The translations under genes and the position numbers were made by a program. This document shows positions 23,751-26,807 of a DNA stretch of 26,807 nucleotides, in pieces. Each line of letters begins with the position of its first letter. Position 1 is the stretch's first letter. The notes beneath the pieces were generated by a model. It ran no database searches, was not told where the DNA came from, and saw only the letters and a list, made by a program, of their open reading frames with translations. This DNA is from a virus, in IMG/VR virus record IMGVR_UViG_3300044692_000080, positions 1 to 26,807 of that record, one strand, 5' to 3'.

Positions 23751-24293
23751 ATGGATTCACAGCCGTTTATCACCGGGGTTATCTCGATAGTTGCGAATGA
23801 GGCCGCTGGCTGGTTGCAACATGCAAAGCTGAAGCCCTGGCAAAACTACATGATTGTGACGATCTTCTTCGTGCTTGCCGTGATCATCAGCGTAGCGTGT
23901 AATGGAGGGCTTACTGGAGACCCCGGCCGCGATCTGGGAATCATCCTTGCTGAATGTGCTGCTATCTTCGCGGTATTAAAGCCCCTCAGAGAGCATGCAA
24001 CAACGGCGTTGCCATCGCCGTTGTCAGGCATTGCTCAGCGCCAGGAGAACCAGCGTGCAGCACAGGAAGAGGCGGCAGCGTGGGCTGCTGCGACGGCTGG
24101 CGTGCCACCCAGAGCCGGCGGTGGCACGATACCGCCACCGCCGCCGGGTATCACAGGGCCGTTGCCACCACAGCCCGGAATGTCAGGTACCTTCAACCAG
24201 CCTCTCAGACCTCGCCAGTTCGTTGAGGATGCACGGCCGACCGTCATAAATCTCCCTACGGTTCCAAAGCCGCCAACGAATCCTCTTCCGTAA
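23751..24293 (+). CDS. Second holin-like membrane protein with Pro-rich tail
   Basis: Protein of 180 residues with a perfect AAGGAGG 7 nt before the ATG. Two membrane segments are visible (about residues 32-52 'NYMIVTIFFVLAVIISVAC' and 61-80 'LGIILAECAAIFAVLKPL'), then a helical Ala/Glu/Gln-rich part and a Pro/Gly-rich tail (about 115-180) with runs of Pro. Two-helix proteins next to an amidase are typically holins. The long proline tail is unusual for one and might contact the wall or other proteins. It is the last gene of the rightward late region. Confidence 0.6.
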   Translation: MDSQPFITGVISIVANEAAGWLQHAKLKPWQNYMIVTIFFVLAVIISVACNGGLTGDPGRDLGIILAECAAIFAVLKPLREHATTALPSPLSGIAQRQENQRAAQEEAAAWAAATAGVPPRAGGGTIPPPPPGITGPLPPQPGMSGTFNQPLRPRQFVEDARPTVINLPTVPKPPTNPLP

Positions 24294-24306
24294 TCCCGCG
24301 TGTCGC

Positions 24307-24347
24307 GACAAAGAGCCATAGCAAGCGAGGTACTATGGCTCTTTGTC
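24307..24347 (+). terminator. Late-operon terminator (15-bp perfect stem)
   Basis: Bases 24307-24321 (GACAAAGAGCCATAG) pair perfectly with 24333-24347 (CTATGGCTCTTTGTC) around an 11-nt loop. The right flank is T-rich (TTCTCT) rather than a clean T run. Located 13 bp after the last rightward gene, it should stop late transcription, and its A/T-rich arms may work in the reverse direction too. Confidence 0.75.
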
Positions 24348-24390
24348 TTCTCTGTGACTTCAGCGATAGCTTGTTGTATTGATATGTACA

Positions 24391-24495
24391 ATGAGTTCTA
24401 TGAAGACATTGAAACGAAAACTACAAAGTTTCCTTGTGATGCTAGCTGTCCTCTGCTATCTCCCGGCTTTCTGGAAGGAGATCAAGGGCGAGTAG
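24391..24495 (+). CDS. Possible tiny membrane peptide in the convergence zone
   Basis: A 34-residue frame 'MSSMKTLKRKLQSFLVMLAV' followed by 'LCYLPAFWKEIKGE': basic N-terminus, a hydrophobic core of about 16 residues, charged end. This looks like a small membrane or signal-anchored peptide. It lies after a terminator and has no clear ribosome binding site, so coding is uncertain. A longer frame 24300-24506 in another phase crosses the terminator and was rejected. Confidence 0.25.
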   Translation: MSSMKTLKRKLQSFLVMLAVLCYLPAFWKEIKGE

Positions 24496-24513
24496 AGCCG
24501 CGATGATAGCCTG

Positions 24514-24639
24514 ATGGTCATTACCGCCTTGTGTGGCTTCACAGGCTGTGTTATCATTGTGTCAAGCCCCTGGCTGGGGAGAACGATGGATCAAATATAT
24601 ATACTGCCTTTGAGACGATGGAGCGGGGAAGACCTGTAG
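24514..24639 (+). CDS. Possible small ORF or small RNA region between terminators
   Basis: A 41-residue frame starting MVITALCGFTGCVIIVSS, then a basic 'PLRRWSGEDL' end, with no good ribosome binding site. The same stretch carries TTGTGT (24529-24534), a 17-bp spacer and TATCAT (24552-24557), which could be a promoter for a transcript of about 125 nt ending at the 24644-24685 terminator. Either reading is weak. Apart from these, the interval 24348-24643 holds nothing I recognise. Confidence 0.25.
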   Translation: MVITALCGFTGCVIIVSSPWLGRTMDQIYILPLRRWSGEDL

Positions 24640-24643
24640 TCAG

Positions 24644-24685
24644 CAAAGAGACCACCGGATAGTAATGTGTTCGGTGGTCTCTTTG
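24644..24685. terminator. Bidirectional terminator between converging operons (14-bp perfect stem)
   Basis: CAAAGAGACCACCG (24644-24657) pairs perfectly with CGGTGGTCTCTTTG (24672-24685), loop of 14 nt. It is 15 bp from the stop of the leftward gene at 24701 and should end leftward transcripts, while the T-rich right flank (TGTGTCT) suits rightward ones. Its outer arms CAAAGAG/CTCTTTG are the same as in the terminator at 24307-24347. Confidence 0.75.
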
Positions 24686-24700
24686 TGTCTATGACGAGGG

Positions 24701-24937
24701 TTAGACGTTACGGGGTGGCCAGTGCCAGCTATGAGGGACCGGCGTTGCGCTGATGTCTATTGCCACATCACGCACGATAGAAACAGGCCTCTTCTCATTG
24801 AGGGTCGTGAACTGATGCAGGGTGACTCTACCATGCTCTGCATCGATGACCTCACTAATGATCGCTGCATGCTTACGACTGTCGGTATCAACATAGATGA
24901 TCGGGTGGCCCAGGCCAAGCCCGGGTATAGTTGCCAT
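24701..24937 (-). CDS. Small early phage protein ('GLGxGHPIxYVD' type)
   Basis: Protein of 78 residues on the minus strand with an ideal AAGGAGG 7 nt before the ATG. It begins MATIPGLGLGHPIIYVDTD and continues with 'HAAIISEV', 'GRVTLHQFTTLN' and 'VSIVRDVAID'. I recognise this as a common short beta-barrel-like phage protein ('GHPVxYVD..G..HAAxV'), usually found near early genes, with no known function. An extended -10 promoter lies just upstream and a terminator just downstream, so it can be expressed alone. Confidence 0.75.
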   Translation of the reverse strand: MATIPGLGLGHPIIYVDTDSRKHAAIISEVIDAEHGRVTLHQFTTLNEKRPVSIVRDVAIDISATPVPHSWHWPPRNV

Positions 24938-24960
24938 TGTGAAACCTCCTTGTTTTTCCG

Positions 24961-24970
24961 CAGTATATCA
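24961..24970 (-). promoter_or_regulatory. Extended -10 promoter for the small early gene
   Basis: Read on the minus strand the sequence is TGATATACTG: TG, one base, then TATACT (5 of 6 matches to TATAAT), i.e. an extended -10 element. No good -35 is present at the usual distance, which extended -10 promoters do not require. The predicted start lies close to the AAGGAGG of the gene ending at 24937. Confidence 0.45.
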
Positions 24971-25003
24971 GAAAGAATGCTGAACTTCTCAGTAGAAATG
25001 CTG

Positions 25004-25037
25004 AGAGCCGGTGCCTATACTGCCAGACACCGGCTCT
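25004..25037 (-). terminator. Hairpin terminator after the leftward gene at 25043
   Basis: AGAGCCGGTG (25004-25013) and CACCGGCTCT (25028-25037) form a perfect 10-bp stem around a 14-nt loop, 5 bp after the stop of the leftward gene 25043-25411. On the minus strand the 3' flank is CAGCATTTCT, without a strong T run. It would separate the early operon from the promoter and small gene downstream. Confidence 0.6.
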
Positions 25038-25042
25038 GAAGG

Positions 25043-25411
25043 CTATGAAGTGATGATGTGGTCGAGCACTGTGGTCGCCTGGACCAATGCCAGGCGCACA
25101 TCGAGATCACAGACTGCGACATCGCGCTCCATGCGTTCAATGAGCAAGTTGAGAATCATGAATTCGCCACGCATCGTTGCGAGTGCAGATGGCGCCATGT
25201 GCAACGCCTGGACCAACTCCACTGACATAGAGAGGTCTTTGTGCTTCATATAAAAGCTCATGACCGTCATAAACAGGGTGCGTAGCGCGCAACTGAGTGG
25301 GGTCTGCGCAACTGGGGTCAGATCGCGCCGGCTACGCGCTTCAGCAAGTGCGCCAGTAGCCAGTGCCGCTGTGAGCGAAAGCGTGGGCCTGTCTTCGATG
25401 CGCGTCATCAT
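25043..25411 (-). CDS. Early-region protein, unknown function, helical
   Basis: Protein of 122 residues starting 'MMTRIEDRPTLSLTAALATG'. The start overlaps the stop of the upstream gene (ATGATGA) with AAGGAG about 10 nt before it; a longer in-frame form reaches into the upstream gene and is rejected. The sequence is almost entirely helical with many Met and Leu ('FMTVMSFYMKHKDLSMSVEL', 'EFMILNLLIERMERDVAV'). It lacks DNA-binding or catalytic motifs that I recognise. Translation is probably coupled to the upstream gene. Confidence 0.6.
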   Translation of the reverse strand: MMTRIEDRPTLSLTAALATGALAEARSRRDLTPVAQTPLSCALRTLFMTVMSFYMKHKDLSMSVELVQALHMAPSALATMRGEFMILNLLIERMERDVAVCDLDVRLALVQATTVLDHIITS

Positions 25412-25812
25412 AATACCTGCGCTCCTTCCTCGTGAGCAAAGACGGCATTGAGGATACGCTCTGAGGCACGGTTCATCACTCCAAATTCGCACTGATCGAC
25501 ATGGCAATTGACCAGGCTGATCGGGGACAGAGCAATGTTCAGCTGCTCAATGAGAGGTGTGGCCACCTGGAACACGGCGCTTGCCACGAAGCGTGATTCT
25601 TCATCGCGGACGACAATGATCAGCGCCTCGTTATCTTGCATAAGGAATGGTTCTGTTTCGCCGTCGCCCATGATGGTGTAGACCTTAGCTTCACCTGTAA
25701 CGGTCTCGCGGATGATGCTGAGGGAAAGCTGTGGCGCGTTGTCGCTGCGAATGCGGAGCGCGACGTGGTAGCCAGTCTGAAGAAAATGCACAAACAGTAA
25801 GATTGGATTCAT
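25408..25812 (-). CDS. Early-region protein, unknown function
   Basis: Protein of 134 residues. The ATG at 25812 is chosen because AGAGGG lies 8 nt upstream, inside a leader that is shared with the gene at 26291. A longer frame to 25863 would cover that leader. Sequence features: a hydrophobic start (MNPILLFVHFLQTGY), a beta-rich middle ('LSLSIIRETVTGEAKVYTI', 'ALIIVVRDEESRFVASAVF') and a C-terminal helix. No family recognised. Confidence 0.6.
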   Translation of the reverse strand: MNPILLFVHFLQTGYHVALRIRSDNAPQLSLSIIRETVTGEAKVYTIMGDGETEPFLMQDNEALIIVVRDEESRFVASAVFQVATPLIEQLNIALSPISLVNCHVDQCEFGVMNRASERILNAVFAHEEGAQVL

Positions 25813-25882
25813 GGTTGGTACCCTCTTTGAGTTGATGGGGGGCAGCGCAGTGTCGTCGGCCACGTTGCCCTGGACGATGGTT
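25813..25882 (-). repeat. Duplicated gene leader, copy B
   Basis: On the minus strand this starts AACCATCGTC (the first bases belong to the upstream TAA stop), later holds GACGACAC, CCATCAACT, CAAAGA and GGGTACCAACC just before the ATG at 25812. The same ordered blocks occur in copy A (26292-26372). The 3' part includes the ribosome binding site. It is either a duplicated 5' leader or a conserved regulatory or recombination boundary. Confidence 0.6.
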
Positions 25883-26291
25883 AGTGGTTGTTCTGTCGGA
25901 CCCTGCCAAAGAGGTCGGGATGAGATATGTGCAACTTGCCAACGGCCTCAGCCTGGGTTGCCCCTGATTCCCATTGTCCCCGTTTCGATGGAACGTAGGC
26001 AATCCAATCATCGGAGCGCTGCTCTGTGATGATGATGGTACGTGACACTGTTTCCGTGTGGATATCGAGGCCACACTCCTCTGTGGTCCATGCTCGCGTA
26101 AATCGTAGGGTGACAAGTGGGTGGCCGGGCAGATCGACGTATGCGCCGTCGCTGTCGGCTGCATACTTGTTAGCACTCTCAGGCAGTGTGACCATAAACA
26201 CTCCCTGTTTGAGTGATGGTGCGATGGTGCCGCCTGCTTGCTCGATGGCTTTGCGGGCCTCGTCGGAGATTTTGCCAACTGGGATGTTCAT
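25881..26291 (-). CDS. Early-region protein with HicB-like C-terminal segment
   Basis: Protein of 136 residues, ATG at 26291 preceded by AAGGGG inside leader copy A; longer in-frame starts would run through that leader. The first half has beta pattern ('PSLKQGVFMVTLPES', 'HPLVTLRFTRAWTTEE'). The last 45 residues, 'DDWIAYVPSKRGQWESGATQ' followed by 'AEAVGKLHISHPDLFG', look like HicB-type domains ('W.A..P....G..T..EAV..L'), which occur in antitoxins but also as isolated phage modules. No HicA toxin gene is next to it. The domain call is moderate. Confidence 0.6.
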   Translation of the reverse strand: MNIPVGKISDEARKAIEQAGGTIAPSLKQGVFMVTLPESANKYAADSDGAYVDLPGHPLVTLRFTRAWTTEECGLDIHTETVSRTIIITEQRSDDWIAYVPSKRGQWESGATQAEAVGKLHISHPDLFGRVRQNNH

Positions 26292-26372
26292 GATGGTTGA
26301 TACCCCTTCTTTGAAGTTGATGGAACGGCGGCCAGGCCGTGTCGTCTCAGCATGGCCGCGATGACGATGGTT
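26292..26372 (-). repeat. Duplicated gene leader, copy A
   Basis: On the minus strand this starts AACCATCGTC right at the stop codon of the upstream gene, followed by GACGACAC, a GC-rich palindrome CGGCCTGGCCG, then CCATCAACT, CAAAGA, AAGGGG, TATCAACCATC and the ATG at 26291. The order and most bases match copy B (25813-25882), which is about 10 bp shorter. Confidence 0.6.
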
Positions 26373-26806
26373 CAAGATACTTTACTGCTCTGCCTCTGCT
26401 CCTTGTACTCGGCTGTTAGCTGCTGGATCAGTTTCTTCGCAGCCAGGAAGCTGATCGAGGCCACATCTTCGGGCGCGCTCTTTCCCAGGTACGTGTAGAG
26501 CTTATGAATGCTAGAGATCTGCTGTCCGGTGGCGGCAGCTTCTGCCTCATTTACAGGAGCGAAACGCGAAGCATTGTTGGAGGGAGCCTCTGAGCGAGTG
26601 GTGGTAGTGGGAGCATGACCATTGTTGCCGGCTTCGTTACGACCCAGATCGACCGGGGCATCAACGATCCTGTGGTTCTCTCCAAACTCGGGTGCGAACT
26701 GAGTACCGTACCCAAGCGCCGCTAATGCTCTTCCTACCGCCTTAGTTTCAGCCTTTTCGATGTAATCTGGAAAATCGACCGCCGCTTCTGAGCCGGTAGC
26801 GGTTGC
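26372..26806 (-). CDS. Probable ssDNA-annealing / recombination protein, C-terminal part
   Basis: The frame is open at the right edge of the window, so only the C-terminal 144 residues are visible. It starts 'DFPDYIEKAETKAVGRALAA' preceded by 'TGSEAAV', then 'LGYGTQFAPEFGENHRIVDAP'. The 'ExKAETKAxGRALxxLGYGT' pattern is what I know from phage Rad52/ERF-like annealing proteins. A long disordered Asn/Thr/Ser/Pro-rich linker follows, then a C-terminal helical unit ('ISSIHKLYTYLGK', 'ISFLAAKKLIQQLTAEYKEQ'). It is the most upstream leftward gene in the window and points to a replication/recombination region beyond. The function is inferred from one motif. Confidence 0.6.
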   Translation of the reverse strand, partial: ATATGSEAAVDFPDYIEKAETKAVGRALAALGYGTQFAPEFGENHRIVDAPVDLGRNEAGNNGHAPTTTTRSEAPSNNASRFAPVNEAEAAATGQQISSIHKLYTYLGKSAPEDVASISFLAAKKLIQQLTAEYKEQRQSSKVS

Positions 26807-26807
26807 T

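Noticed and set aside
24300-24506. 68-codon plus-strand frame after the late genes
   Set aside because: Its 5' part lies inside the perfect-stem terminator at 24307-24347, so it is unlikely to be translated.

Overview
The window is the structural, lysis and part of the early region of a tailed double-stranded DNA phage or prophage with siphovirus-type tail genes. The supporting genes are a head-morphogenesis protein, prohead protease, HK97-like capsid protein, connector proteins, tail tube, tail assembly chaperones with a frameshift, tape measure, tail tip proteins, holin and amidase. No sheath gene, portal, terminase or integrase is visible, so lysogeny cannot be judged. The lysis genes (LLH-type holin, zinc amidase) suit a host with an exposed cell wall. 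A secreted protein built of four 'W-[YI]-FAEG' repeats, a style I associate with Chloroflexota (especially Ktedonobacteria) and some actinobacteria, makes a Chloroflexota host the best guess. That assignment is inference.

Layout, left to right. 1-578: end of a MuF-like minor head protein. 656-2372: five small overlapping unknown genes, several Cys-rich, with unusually similar gene junctions. 2365-4125: one long gene combining a DUF6582-like segment, a prohead protease and a scaffold-like coiled coil. 4129-4442: a small gene, a promoter, and a leader with two mutually exclusive hairpins. 4443-8901: capsid protein with an Ig/Fn3-like insert, a probable decoration protein, connector, head closure, tail terminator and HK97 gp10-like genes. 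8913-12078: two tail-tube-like genes, tail chaperones with an A9 slippery run, and a short tape measure. 12078-19940: four tail-tip or fibre genes, two very large, which seem to carry the two halves of a baseplate hub separated by adhesion modules. 19956-24293: lysis region with a holin, small membrane proteins, a signal-peptide repeat protein, an amidase, paired perfect DnaA boxes and a second holin-like protein.

The rightward late genes end at about 24293. Leftward genes start beyond the right edge and end at 24701. The convergence zone (24294-24700) holds two long perfect-stem terminators and two tiny possible membrane ORFs. The leftward block contains the end of a probable ssDNA-annealing protein, a gene with a HicB-like C-terminus, three further small genes, and a leader of about 75 nt that is present twice.

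The most unusual points are the split, adhesin-filled hub; the ten-copy D-[VI]-x-[MI]-RG repeat; the secreted four-repeat protein inside the lysis module; tandem DnaA boxes 14 bp upstream of a holin-like gene; the promoter plus alternative-hairpin leader before the capsid gene; and the duplicated leader in the early operon. Family names are recognised by eye, not by search.
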